Shown here: positions 17,640 to 26,171 of the stretch, piece after piece
How positions within the stretch are numbered: the first letter of the stretch is position 1
Layout: each line of letters starts with the position of its first letter
Source of the DNA: UBA1206 sp050953105
Lineage (GTDB): Bacteria; Bacillota; Clostridia; Oscillospirales; CAG-382
DNA: 64,000 bases
Assembly (NCBI GenBank): GCA_050953105.1
Contig: JBMNMA010000004.1
Location: 124,001-188,000 of the forward strand
Reading direction: 5' to 3'
The notes under the pieces: generated by a model
The model's input: the letters and a program-made list of their open reading frames with translations, nothing else
What the model was told of the DNA's origin: nothing
Database searches by the model: none
Position numbers and translations under genes: made by a program

Positions 17640-18170
17640 TTATTCTTCTTGTGCGCCGGCGGCGGCGTTATATACGTCGTCAAGCTCGGTTACGGATTTG
17701 CCATAGCAGATATACAGGGTATCGTCGGTTTTCAAAAGTCCTATATACAGTCCGTCGCAGACATAAACCTCCTTAAGCTGGGATATTGAAAGCGATTGCT
17801 TGTAACCCAGTTCGGTAAGTTCAGTAACATATTTTTTGTAATTTTCTTCCGAAATGTCGGACATGTAAATGCAGCCGCAGCTGCCGTCCTCACTGGCAAA
17901 GGAGTATTTGGTAGCTCCCGAGCGCAGCTTGGGGACATGGGCGCCGTTGCCGTCCTTTGGCCATTCGAGGGATTTGCCAAAGCCGTATTCCCGCCACAGG
18001 CTGTCGGTAAGGTTGTCCAAAACCTCTTTCCCCACCTCGCTCCAGGCGGTGTCCAGTTTATCCTTTACATCACCCAACCCCGCTTTTTCAAGGAGATTGG
18101 AAACCAGAGAACAGGAAACAAGGCTAAAACAGGCTATTATTAACAAAAAACAAAGCAATTTCTTCGGCAT
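17640..18170 (-). CDS. Lipoprotein of unknown function
   Basis: Protein of 176 aa with signal MPKKLLCFLLIIACFSL and lipobox VSC at Cys20. The mature part is a small alpha/beta domain with Tyr-rich segments (ENYKKYVTELTELGYKQS, YVCDGLYIGLLKTDDTLYICYG). That layout resembles lipoproteins seen in many Clostridia, but I assign no family. It lies 20 bp upstream of the InlB-repeat surface protein and is probably co-transcribed with it, so a cell-envelope role is likely. Confidence 0.75.
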   Translation of the reverse strand: MPKKLLCFLLIIACFSLVSCSLVSNLLEKAGLGDVKDKLDTAWSEVGKEVLDNLTDSLWREYGFGKSLEWPKDGNGAHVPKLRSGATKYSFASEDGSCGCIYMSDISEENYKKYVTELTELGYKQSLSISQLKEVYVCDGLYIGLLKTDDTLYICYGKSVTELDDVYNAAAGAQEE

Positions 18171-18188
18171 ATCCTGACTCCCGGACTA

Positions 18189-18256
18189 TTGACTATTTTT
18201 TTTATTTCTGATATACTGACTTTGTTTTAGAGGTGCCCTAATGGGGACACTACCTC
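18189..18256 (+). promoter_or_regulatory. proS promoter and leader hairpin
   Basis: TTGACT (18189-18194), 17 bp, then TATACT (18212-18217). Transcription should begin just before a hairpin (18230-18256: GAGGT...ACCTC with inner GTGCCC/GGGGACAC). The leader to the proS start is about 150 nt. No T-box sequence is visible. Confidence 0.45.
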
Positions 18257-18373
18257 GAATTTACAGATATATTATACTCATTTGCATAAACAATGCAATA
18301 AAATTGTATTAAATAATTGTAATAAAATTAGACGGACATTCAAAAGCCTTAATCTGAAAGGAAAATAATAAAT

Positions 18374-19807
18374 ATGGCAGAAAAGAAATTTGTCGAAGAA
18401 ATTACCTCTATGGACGAGGATTTTGCCAAATGGTATACCGACATCTGCGTTAAAGCCGAGCTTATCGAATACACCAGCATAAAAGGCTGCATGGTGCTAA
18501 GGCCCTACGGTTATGCCATCTGGGAAAATATACAGAGAATACTTGACACCCGGTTTAAAGAGCTGGGCCACGAAAACGTGTGCATGCCCATGTTTATATC
18601 AGAATCCCTCCTTCAAAAGGAAAAAGACCACGTCCAGGGTTTTGCCCCCGAGGTGGCCTGGATAACCCACGGCGGCAGCGAAAAGCTGGAAGAACGCCTT
18701 TGCGTCCGCCCCACCAGTGAAACATTGTTTTGCGAACATTACTCAAATATAGTCCATTCCTACCGTGACCTCCCCAAACTGTATAACCAATGGGTTTCGG
18801 TGGTGAGATGGGAAAAAACCACCCGTCCCTTCCTTCGCACCCGGGAATTCTGGTGGCAGGAAGGCCACACCATCCACGCCACCGCCGAGGAGGCTATGGA
18901 AGAAACCGAAAGAATGCTTGACGTTTACGCCGATTTCTGCGAAAACAAGCTGGCCATTCCAGTAATAAAGGGACGCAAAACCGAATCCGACAAATTTGCC
19001 GGTGCGGTGGCCACCTACGCCATTGAGGCTCTTATGCACGACGGCAAGGCACTTCAGGCCGGCACCAGCCATTATTTCGGCGACGGATTTGCCAAGGCGT
19101 TTGACATTACCTATACCAATAAAGAAAACCAGCGGGTTTACCCCTTCCAGACCTCCTGGGGTGTTTCCACCCGCCTTATCGGGGGAATTATCATGACCCA
19201 CGGGGACAACAACGGTCTTGTACTCCCACCTGCCGTAGCCCCCATTCAGGCGGTTATTATCCCCATCGCCCAGCATAAAGCCGGGGTTGTGGAAAAATGC
19301 AAGGAATTAAAAGATAAATTGTCCGGCTACCGGGTTAAGCTCGATGACAGCGACAACTCCGCCGGCTGGAAGTTTGCCGAATACGAAATGAAGGGTGTTC
19401 CCGTCCGTATCGAACTTGGGCCCAGGGATATAGAAAACGGCAACTGCGTCATGGTTACCCGCCATGACGGCAAAAAGGAAATACTCCCCCTTGAAAACAT
19501 TGCCGAATCCCTTGAACGTAAGCTTAAAGAGGTTCACGACGGTCTTTACGTCAAAGCTCTGGCCAACAGGGAAAAACGCACCTATGTATGCCATACCGTG
19601 GATGAAATTATATCCTGCCTTGAGAAAAACGGCGACGGATTTGTAAAAGCCATGTGGTGTGGCAGCGAGGAATGCGAAGACAAGGTTAAAGAAATTGCCG
19701 GCGTTTCCTCAAGATGCATACCCAACCATCAGGAGCATGTTGACGACAAATGCGTCTGCTGCGGCAAAAAAGCCGAACATCTGCTTTACTGGGGTAAGGC
19801 ATATTAA
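18374..19807 (+). CDS. proS: Prolyl-tRNA synthetase, archaeal/eukaryotic-like type
   Basis: Class II aminoacyl-tRNA synthetase of 477 aa that charges tRNA-Pro. It has the class II motifs, seen in RPYGYAIWE, RPTSETLFCEHY and RTREFWWQEGHT. There is no editing insertion. The C-terminal domain (about 410-477) has several Cys (WCGSEEC, CVCCG) and ends in the aromatic/basic tail YWGKAY, typical of the type 3 ProS found in archaea, eukaryotes and some Clostridia. GAAAGG precedes the ATG. It has its own promoter and is followed 25 bp later by a secreted cohesin-dockerin gene. Confidence 0.95.
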   Translation: MAEKKFVEEITSMDEDFAKWYTDICVKAELIEYTSIKGCMVLRPYGYAIWENIQRILDTRFKELGHENVCMPMFISESLLQKEKDHVQGFAPEVAWITHGGSEKLEERLCVRPTSETLFCEHYSNIVHSYRDLPKLYNQWVSVVRWEKTTRPFLRTREFWWQEGHTIHATAEEAMEETERMLDVYADFCENKLAIPVIKGRKTESDKFAGAVATYAIEALMHDGKALQAGTSHYFGDGFAKAFDITYTNKENQRVYPFQTSWGVSTRLIGGIIMTHGDNNGLVLPPAVAPIQAVIIPIAQHKAGVVEKCKELKDKLSGYRVKLDDSDNSAGWKFAEYEMKGVPVRIELGPRDIENGNCVMVTRHDGKKEILPLENIAESLERKLKEVHDGLYVKALANREKRTYVCHTVDEIISCLEKNGDGFVKAMWCGSEECEDKVKEIAGVSSRCIPNHQEHVDDKCVCCGKKAEHLLYWGKAY

Positions 19808-19832
19808 TATAAAGGCAAAAAAGGGCTAAGCC

Positions 19833-20705
19833 ATGAAAAAAGTAATTGCCGTTTTGGTGTTGGTTGTTTATATGACATTGCTTTTTTCGCCGCCGGCCTT
19901 AGCGGCGGAGGATTTTGCCTTTGCCCTGTCGTCGGACACCGTGTTTTCCTACAAGGAATGTGCGGTGGTGCTGTCGATAACCGCAAATTCCGGTATGACG
20001 GCTTCATCACTTATAATTACCTACGACCACACCCAGGTGGCGTTTTCCCGGTATGAAGTTTCAAAATCCTTTTCCGCCGACGTGGTATCGGTTACCGATA
20101 ATAAAAAAGGGGAAGTAAACTTCTCCTTTTTGTCCACCAAGGGGGTTATAAGGGACAAGGGAAACGTGCTTACCCTTTATTTCACACCGGCTGTGTCTTC
20201 GTCCTGCCAGTCGGCCATATCAATTAAAAAGACTTCAAACTCGCTGTTTGATGCCGATTATTATCCGGCCGATTTTAATTTCACCCCCGGTTCCGCTTCC
20301 TTTACCAGCCCAAGCTTGTGGCTTAACGGCGGCAAATATAACCTTGACCATATATCCAAAACCATTACAAACGTCCCGCCCCAAACCATTCCGGTGGATT
20401 TTCGCGAGGTTTTAGGCGGTTCCTTTATGCTTTCCTTAAGCTCACCCTATGTGGGTACCGGGGATACCGTGGCTGCCGATGGAGAAACCTATTATATAAT
20501 CGTTACCGGCGACATTACCGGCGACGGTGTGGTGGGGCTTATCGACTACATTTTTGTTCAAATGGCCGCCCTTGAAGCGGTTACGCTGTCCCAGGCAGAA
20601 AGGTATGCCGCCGACACCGACGGCAACGGAAATATCACGGTTACCGACGTTATAGCAATGCGCCTTTATATGCTTGGTATTTCCGACCTTGTTCGACAAA
20701 ATTAA
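19833..20705 (+). CDS. Secreted cohesin-like and type I dockerin protein
   Basis: Protein of 290 aa with a signal peptide ending near ALAAED. Residues 26-150 resemble a cohesin beta-sandwich (FALSSDTVFSYKECAVVLSI, YDHTQVAFSRYEV). The C-terminus (about 225-285) is a type I dockerin with two calcium loops: GDITGDGVVGLIDYIFVQ and ADTDGNGNITVTDVIAMRLY. A protein with both partner modules can bridge others in a cellulosome-like assembly. No scaffoldin or glycoside hydrolase is in the window. The dockerin is certain; the cohesin call rests on pattern only. Confidence 0.8.
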   Translation: MKKVIAVLVLVVYMTLLFSPPALAAEDFAFALSSDTVFSYKECAVVLSITANSGMTASSLIITYDHTQVAFSRYEVSKSFSADVVSVTDNKKGEVNFSFLSTKGVIRDKGNVLTLYFTPAVSSSCQSAISIKKTSNSLFDADYYPADFNFTPGSASFTSPSLWLNGGKYNLDHISKTITNVPPQTIPVDFREVLGGSFMLSLSSPYVGTGDTVAADGETYYIIVTGDITGDGVVGLIDYIFVQMAALEAVTLSQAERYAADTDGNGNITVTDVIAMRLYMLGISDLVRQN

Positions 20706-20752
20706 GTTATTCTAAACAATCCCAATTTATGGGCATTGTGCATTTTTGCCCC

Positions 20753-20780
20753 TTGACAACAGGAACATTTGTGCTATAAT
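20753..20780 (+). promoter_or_regulatory. Strong promoter upstream of the ArpU-like regulator
   Basis: TTGACA (20753-20758), 16 bp, then TATAAT (20775-20780). The following 120-nt leader contains a hairpin and a LexA-like box before the gene at 20907. Confidence 0.7.
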
Positions 20781-20818
20781 TAAAGTGCAGGGAAAAATTT
20801 TATATTTTTGTAACAAAA

Positions 20819-20847
20819 AACGCCGTTTGCCAGTGGCAGACGGCGTT
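20819..20847. terminator. Hairpin in the leader, with a U-tract on the minus strand
   Basis: AACGCCGT...ACGGCGTT with an inner TGCC/GGCA stem. A T run follows only on the minus strand, so it may be a terminator for leftward transcription or simply a structured leader for the rightward transcript. Confidence 0.5.
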
Positions 20848-20863
20848 AAATAACCACCTTTAA

Positions 20864-20879
20864 TCGAACAAATGTTCGA
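20864..20879. promoter_or_regulatory. LexA-like SOS box
   Basis: TCGAACAAATGTTCGA matches the Gram-positive LexA/DinR consensus CGAACRNRYGTTYC at 13 of 14 positions (last base G, not C). It lies 27 bp before the start codon at 20907, downstream of the TTGACA/TATAAT promoter, where a bound repressor would block elongation. Confidence 0.5.
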
Positions 20880-20906
20880 ATTTATCAAACACAGGAGGTA
20901 AAACGT

Positions 20907-21347
20907 ATGGATTATATCGAACGGGCCATTGATTTGCTGCAAAACCGCAACCAGCTGTTAAACGCAAAAACTGTCCTTGATGAGGAGCTGGAAATGCTTG
21001 AATCCGAAAAATATTCGGCCAAGCATTCGGCCATTACCGACACCACCGTTGCCCGGGACGGGGGGAGTAAATACGAAGAGCATCTTATAAATTTAATATC
21101 GATGATTGATCACACCATGTTTCGCAAGCGAACGGTTGAACGGCAGCTTAAAATGATTGCCAACGGTCTTTCGGTGCTTGACGATTACGAAAGAGACCTC
21201 CTGGAGGTCTTTTACATATACAAGGTGAAATCTCCCGCCGAGGTTATAATGAAAAAGCATTACAAGGAACGGTCCCAGGTTTACGCCGACCGTAAAAAGG
21301 CGTTAATTAAGTTCACCCGCGGCATATACGGGATAGTGCATATTTGA
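20907..21347 (+). CDS. Sigma-like/ArpU-type transcriptional regulator (putative)
   Basis: Protein of 146 aa, mostly helical. The N-terminal half looks coiled-coil (RNQLLNAKTVLDEELEMLES). The C-terminal half (about 90-140) has LDDYERDLLEVFYI and a helix-turn-helix-like end (VYADRKKALIKFTRG). This resembles the ArpU/DUF1492 late regulators of phages and their domesticated relatives, an assignment I make with moderate confidence. AGGAGGT precedes the ATG. A LexA-like box sits upstream. Its 3' end overlaps the convergent PHP gene by 35 bp. A DNA-damage-responsive phage-derived regulator is possible. Confidence 0.6.
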   Translation: MDYIERAIDLLQNRNQLLNAKTVLDEELEMLESEKYSAKHSAITDTTVARDGGSKYEEHLINLISMIDHTMFRKRTVERQLKMIANGLSVLDDYERDLLEVFYIYKVKSPAEVIMKKHYKERSQVYADRKKALIKFTRGIYGIVHI

Positions 21348-22116
21348 AATCCCCTTCATCAAGACCATAGGGTTTTGCCCGTTCCTCCCACCGGTAAATC
21401 TTATTATCATTATTTTCAACAGGCTTGTGATTGTCAGAACCTAAGAAAAATTTTGCCCCGCCTTTTTTGGCGTTTGTAAAAAATCTGGCAAAGCCGCTGT
21501 TTTCGGCTTTATCTTCGGGGTATTTAAAAGCCGATGATGTGTTAAATTCAAGAAAAACTCCTTTGTCAGCCGCCAGCTTGCCGCAGTATTCAAATTCCTT
21601 ATCGGTTATGTATGATAATATTTCGTTTGTTTCATCCCATTTGTTTCCGCAAGGATCAAAAGGATGGGCAATACCGAAAACGCAGTCAATGTCGGGGTGG
21701 TTAAGCAATGAAACAAAGCTGTCAAACAAATATCTGCCGTGCTTTTGGTGTGTATCACAACTTTCGGGCAGCACAAACCCTTTCATATGGGTGTGAGAAT
21801 GGGGGATGATAATGTAATCAAGCTTTTTCATGGTTTCCCGCCGGACTCCTAATATACCCCCGGCATACTCCCCCTCGGCGCCGAAAAGTATTTTAACCTT
21901 ATGGCCGGAAGGCTTAACCCGCTCAAACAGACGCTCATAGTCCTGTCTTGCGTAAAAGTCAATGGGGTTGCCAAGCCCCTTATCCCAGGCGTGGTCGGTA
22001 AAGCCTATAACCTCAAGGCCTCCTTCGTCGGCATATCTTACATAATCGTCAATTTCGGCGTCCCGGCTGGCGCACAGCGAAAGCTTTGTGTGGCAGTGAA
22101 GATCATACAGCAACAT
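21313..22116 (-). CDS. PHP-domain phosphoesterase (histidinol-phosphatase-like)
   Basis: Metal-dependent phosphoesterase of about 267 aa. The start is placed at 22116, because the PHP fold begins directly with MLLYDLHCHTKLS and a GGGGTG ribosome site precedes it. Visible metal ligands are in DLHCHT, FTDHAWDKG, IIPHSHTHM, IAHPFD and GSDNH. These belong to the PHP superfamily, and the length suits HisK-type histidinol-phosphate phosphatases. There are no his genes nearby, so another phosphomonoester substrate is possible. It overlaps the convergent regulator gene by 35 bp at the 3' end. Confidence 0.85.
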   Translation of the reverse strand: MLLYDLHCHTKLSLCASRDAEIDDYVRYADEGGLEVIGFTDHAWDKGLGNPIDFYARQDYERLFERVKPSGHKVKILFGAEGEYAGGILGVRRETMKKLDYIIIPHSHTHMKGFVLPESCDTHQKHGRYLFDSFVSLLNHPDIDCVFGIAHPFDPCGNKWDETNEILSYITDKEFEYCGKLAADKGVFLEFNTSSAFKYPEDKAENSGFARFFTNAKKGGAKFFLGSDNHKPVENNDNKIYRWEERAKPYGLDEGDFKYALSRICRG

Positions 22117-22250
22117 AAAAAACACCCCGTATGTAAAAATTTGTCCCATTATACTCCATTTTTGGCTGCAATGCAAGATATATCTTGACTTTCTGTCTAT
22201 ATGAGTATACAATATATTGTGTATAAATCATATTGAAAGGGTTGGTCATT

Positions 22251-22943
22251 GTGTCGGGTATCCACGACAATCACAGACAGCGCCTTAAAGCCCGCTATCT
22301 TCAGGGGGGATTTGACAGCCTTGAACCCCATGTGGCCCTTGAACTGCTGTTAGGTTATTCAATACCGAGAAAAGATACCAACCCGCATGCCCACGCTCTT
22401 ATAGATAAATTCGGCTCCCTTCGGGGGGTGCTTGACGCCTCCTTTGAGGAGCTTATTTCAATTAAAGGGATAACCGAACATACGGCAATACTCATTAAGC
22501 TTTGCGGCGACCTTTCCCGGCGCTACACCCTGGACGAGCCTAAAAGCAATCTGTATTTTAGATCCGTCAAGGATGCGGCGGACTTTATCGTCCCCCTGCT
22601 AAAGGACCAGGAGGTTGAGGTGGTCTGGCTGTTTTGCCTTTCGGCCTCCTACCGCCTTAAGGCCTACCGCAAGATATACGAAGGGGACCTTAACACCGCC
22701 CGCTTTAGGATAAGAGACATTACCGAAACCGCCTTCCGGGCCGATTCCCCCAAGGTTATCCTTGCCCACAACCACCCCGACGGCTCCCCCATCCCGTCCT
22801 CCACCGACATTGACACCACCTGGCGGATAAGGGATTCTCTTGCCTCCAATTCGGTGGAGCTGCTTGAGCATCTGGTGGTGGGGGGCGAAAACTATACCCC
22901 CATTATATCCTGTGTCAACGGAACCGGTAACGGCAAATTTTAA
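22251..22943 (+). CDS. radC: RadC-family JAB/MPN-domain protein
   Basis: Start placed at the GTG at 22251, with GAAAGGG 9 bp upstream, giving about 230 aa. An N-terminal helix-hairpin-helix-like part (ELLLGYSIPRKD, LISIKGI) is followed by a JAB domain with the metal motif HNHPDGSPIPSSTD (about residues 172-186). RadC was once linked to DNA repair; its biochemical role is still unclear. It begins a rightward run with dut, nrdR and copA, separated by 21 to 33 bp. Confidence 0.87.
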   Translation: MSGIHDNHRQRLKARYLQGGFDSLEPHVALELLLGYSIPRKDTNPHAHALIDKFGSLRGVLDASFEELISIKGITEHTAILIKLCGDLSRRYTLDEPKSNLYFRSVKDAADFIVPLLKDQEVEVVWLFCLSASYRLKAYRKIYEGDLNTARFRIRDITETAFRADSPKVILAHNHPDGSPIPSSTDIDTTWRIRDSLASNSVELLEHLVVGGENYTPIISCVNGTGNGKF

Positions 22944-22964
22944 CACGATATTTAAGGAAATAAA

Positions 22965-23423
22965 ATGGAACGAATAGGACAATTCGAAAAGGTTGACGAA
23001 AATATATCCGGCGTTAAGCATGAGGATATTATCCTCCCCACCCGGGCCACAACCGGCTCGGCAGGCTATGACTTTCGCACCACTTGTGAAATTAACCTTT
23101 CCCCCGGCCAGGGGATTAAAATATCCACAGGTGTCCGGGTTAAAATGGACCAAGGCTGGGTGCTTTTAATCTTCCCCCGTTCGGGTCTCGGCTTTAAATA
23201 CCGCCTTCAGCTTGACAACACCGTGGGGGTAATAGACAGCGATTATTATTATTCCGAAAATCAGGGGCATATTATTGTTAAGCTAACCAACTGCGGCGAT
23301 AAACCCCTGTCCCTGCCCAAGGGTGCGGCCTTCTGCCAGGGGGTGTTTGTCCCTTTCGGCATAACATACGACGACAATACCCAAAACCGCCGGGACGGAG
23401 GTTTCGGCTCTACCGGACTGTAA
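22965..23423 (+). CDS. dut: dUTP diphosphatase
   Basis: Hydrolyses dUTP to dUMP and diphosphate, keeping uracil out of DNA. The 152-aa protein shows the trimeric dUTPase motifs: TGSAGYDFR (I), PRSGLGFKY (II), LDNTVGVIDSDY (III), KLTNCGD region (IV) and RRDGGFGSTG (V) at the C-terminus. The start has AAGGAAA upstream. It lies 21 bp after radC and 31 bp before nrdR, making a small nucleotide/DNA-metabolism cluster. Confidence 0.93.
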   Translation: MERIGQFEKVDENISGVKHEDIILPTRATTGSAGYDFRTTCEINLSPGQGIKISTGVRVKMDQGWVLLIFPRSGLGFKYRLQLDNTVGVIDSDYYYSENQGHIIVKLTNCGDKPLSLPKGAAFCQGVFVPFGITYDDNTQNRRDGGFGSTGL

Positions 23424-23454
23424 TATATTAATTAACATATTTGGAGGAATTTTT

Positions 23455-23910
23455 ATGCTGTGTCCCGCCTGTTCCTATGGGGAAAGCAAGGTTATAGACT
23501 CCCGTCCGTCCTCCGACGGCTCCACCATACGGCGCCGCCGGGAATGCCTAAGCTGCCATAAGCGGTTTACCACCTATGAAATTATCGAAACCGCCCCGCT
23601 GGTGGTGGTTAAAAAGGATAAATCAAGGGAACCCTTTGACCGTAACAAAACACTTACCTCGGTTATCCGCGCCTGCGACAAGCGGCAGGTTACAAGGGCG
23701 GAGATGGAGGGACTGGTTTCGGAAATCGAGTCCAAGCTCCAAAACTCCCTGCGGGGCGAGGTAACATCTTCCGAAATCGGTGAAATGGTAATGGAAAAGC
23801 TAAAAGCCCTTGACGAAGTGGCCTATGTCCGCTTTGCCTCGGTTTACAGACAATTTAAAGACATAAACGCCTTTATGGAGGAATTGAAAAAGCTGCTGGG
23901 AGAGAAGTAA
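23455..23910 (+). CDS. nrdR: Transcriptional repressor NrdR
   Basis: Repressor of ribonucleotide reductase genes, 151 aa. The N-terminal zinc ribbon has the two Cys pairs CPAC and CLSCHKRF. The ATP-cone domain (about 48-138) includes VVKKDKSREPFDRNK, where ATP/dATP binds to control DNA binding. GGAGG lies upstream of the start. Length and layout are typical. No nrd gene is in the window. Confidence 0.95.
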   Translation: MLCPACSYGESKVIDSRPSSDGSTIRRRRECLSCHKRFTTYEIIETAPLVVVKKDKSREPFDRNKTLTSVIRACDKRQVTRAEMEGLVSEIESKLQNSLRGEVTSSEIGEMVMEKLKALDEVAYVRFASVYRQFKDINAFMEELKKLLGEK

Positions 23911-23943
23911 ATAGCCTTTTTTGTTATAACGGAGTTGATTTGA

Positions 23944-26124
23944 ATGAAACAAAATTTTGAAATAAAGGGAATGACCTGCGCCGCCTGCGTGGCAACGGTT
24001 AACAAGGCCGTCGAGCAGTTAAAGGGGGTTACTAAGGCGGAAGTCCGCCTTATAAGCTCCGACATGACGGTGGAATACGACGAAGAAAGAATCGACGAAA
24101 GCTCTATAATGAAAGCCGTCGAAAGGGTGGGGTACGGCATTTCCCTTCAGGAAAGCGACCGGGCCCGCCGGGAACGGGAGCGAAGGGCGGCTATAAAGCG
24201 TAACCTTACTAACCTCAGAATCCGTTTTTCCCTGTCTGCCCTGCTGCTTGTTCCGTTGTTGTATGTGTCCATGGGGGAAATGGTGGGCATACCCATGCTG
24301 TGGTGGCTCGCCCACGGAACAATGGGAAATCTTATAACCCAGGTTGTTCTTTCGGTTGCCATATGTATAATCAACTTCAATTACTTTACCAAAGGCTTCA
24401 AGCTGCTGTTTAAGCTCCACCCCAACATGGACTCGCTGGTGGCATTGGGTTGCACCGCTTCCATGGTTTACTCCTTTGCCATGGCCATCGACGACATGCA
24501 CGGGATGTTTTATTTTGAATCCGCCGCCACCATTTTAACCCTTGTTACTTTGGGCAAACTGCTTGAGGCAAATTCAAAGCGGTCAACAAACACCGCAGTT
24601 ACCCGGCTGCTTGACCTTTCCCCCAAAACCGTAACGGTAAAGCGAGGGGATGAATATGTGGAAATAAAGGCGGAGGATATTTCAAAGGGCGATATAATAT
24701 ATGTAAAATCCGGTGAATCCCTTGCCGCCGACGGAGTTATTGTGTCGGGCAAAACCGAGCTTGACCTTTCGTCAATCACCGGCGAAAGCGTGCCGGTATT
24801 CAAAACGGTGGGAGATACGGTGCTGACCTCCTCAAAAAACCTGTCCGGTGCATTTGAATACCGGGCCGAAAAGGTGGGGGAGGACACCATACTTGCCGAA
24901 ATCGTCCGTCTGGTAGAGCAGGCCGGCAACTCAAAGCCCCCCATAGCCCGGCTGGTGGATAAAATTTCGTTATACTTCGTACCCGCCGTAATAGCGATTG
25001 CCATTTTAACTGCGGCCTTCTGGCTGATAATGGGTTCCCCCTCCGTCGCCTTTGTAAATTCGGTGTCGGTGCTGGTTATATCCTGCCCCTGCGCTCTTGG
25101 CCTGGCAACCCCCATATCGGTAATGGCGGGAACGGGAAGGGGCGCCCAGTTCGGGGTGCTGTTCAAGTCGGCGGAAGCCATTGAAATGCTGGGTAAATGC
25201 GACACGGTGGTGCTTGACAAAACCGGCACAATAACCGAAGGCAAGCCTGCGGTTTCCGGCTATAAAGTATATTCCGGTGATGAAAATAATTTGTTTTCGG
25301 TGGCTGCCTGCCTTGAGGCCGGCTCAACCCATCCTCTGGCTGCGGCGATAATAGCCAAGGCAAATGAAATGGGTTTGACTTTACCTGCGGGTGAGGACAT
25401 TGTATATGTCCCCGGCAAGGGTGCTGCCGGATTTATTGACGGTGAATACTGCGTCGCCGGAAACAGGGATTTTATCACCGAAAACGGTGTTAATATACCC
25501 GTAGATGTAATCCCCGGTGAGGGAAAAACCGCCATCTATGTCTCCCACGGAGATGATTTTTTAGGATTAATCGAAACCAAGGATAATTTACGGGCAAACT
25601 CTAAAACCGCAATAAACTCCCTTAAAAAGAAAATGAACGTCATAATGGTAACCGGCGACAGCGAAAGCTCGGCATCGGCGCTGGCAAAGGAGCTGGGAAT
25701 AGACTACAAGGCCGGTGTCCTGCCGGGAGGAAAGGGCGAGGTTATAACCTCACTGCGTAACGAGGGTAAAAAGGTTATAATGGTGGGGGACGGCATAAAC
25801 GACGCCCCGGCGCTCACCGCCGCAGACGTGGGTATCGCCATTGGGGCGGGGACCTATGTGGCTATTGATTCCGCCGACGTGGTGCTTTCCACAAGCGACC
25901 TGTCCGCTGCCGACACGGCAATACGCCTTTCAAAGTCGGTTATGAAAAATATAAAGGAAAACCTGTTCTGGGCGCTTATTTACAACTGTATCGGCATACC
26001 CCTTGCCGCCGGTGTGTTTATCTTTGCGGGGCTAACGCTCACCCCCGTCTATGCGGCGGCCGCCATGTCATTGTCCTCTGTATGCGTAACGTTAAACGCA
26101 TTAAGGCTTAAAAGATTTAAGTAA
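23944..26124 (+). CDS. copA: Cu+-exporting P1B-type ATPase
   Basis: Copper efflux pump of 726 aa. One N-terminal HMA domain (1-70) with the copper-binding motif GMTCAACV. Then membrane helices, TGES (SSITGESVP), the CPC transport motif in ISCPCALGLATP, DKTGT, the HP motif STHPLA, and GDGINDAPALTAADVG. The last helices contain YN (LIYNCIG) and MSLSS, the Cu(I)-specific signature, in contrast to the Zn/Cd pump at 4949. It is 33 bp after nrdR. No CsoR/CopY regulator or CopZ gene is adjacent. Confidence 0.94.
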   Translation: MKQNFEIKGMTCAACVATVNKAVEQLKGVTKAEVRLISSDMTVEYDEERIDESSIMKAVERVGYGISLQESDRARRERERRAAIKRNLTNLRIRFSLSALLLVPLLYVSMGEMVGIPMLWWLAHGTMGNLITQVVLSVAICIINFNYFTKGFKLLFKLHPNMDSLVALGCTASMVYSFAMAIDDMHGMFYFESAATILTLVTLGKLLEANSKRSTNTAVTRLLDLSPKTVTVKRGDEYVEIKAEDISKGDIIYVKSGESLAADGVIVSGKTELDLSSITGESVPVFKTVGDTVLTSSKNLSGAFEYRAEKVGEDTILAEIVRLVEQAGNSKPPIARLVDKISLYFVPAVIAIAILTAAFWLIMGSPSVAFVNSVSVLVISCPCALGLATPISVMAGTGRGAQFGVLFKSAEAIEMLGKCDTVVLDKTGTITEGKPAVSGYKVYSGDENNLFSVAACLEAGSTHPLAAAIIAKANEMGLTLPAGEDIVYVPGKGAAGFIDGEYCVAGNRDFITENGVNIPVDVIPGEGKTAIYVSHGDDFLGLIETKDNLRANSKTAINSLKKKMNVIMVTGDSESSASALAKELGIDYKAGVLPGGKGEVITSLRNEGKKVIMVGDGINDAPALTAADVGIAIGAGTYVAIDSADVVLSTSDLSAADTAIRLSKSVMKNIKENLFWALIYNCIGIPLAAGVFIFAGLTLTPVYAAAAMSLSSVCVTLNALRLKRFK

Positions 26125-26171
26125 TTATTGACAAAATTAATTTGTTTATGTTATAATTTCCCAGTCGGATA

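Noticed and set aside
18180..18373. T-box riboswitch upstream of proS
   Set aside because: The leader lacks the T-box core (GGTGGNACCGCG-like) and a downstream terminator/antiterminator pair, and is too short for stem I.
24510..25244. Long minus-strand ORF of 244 codons inside copA
   Set aside because: Shadow of the copA reading frame, which has all P-type ATPase motifs on the plus strand.
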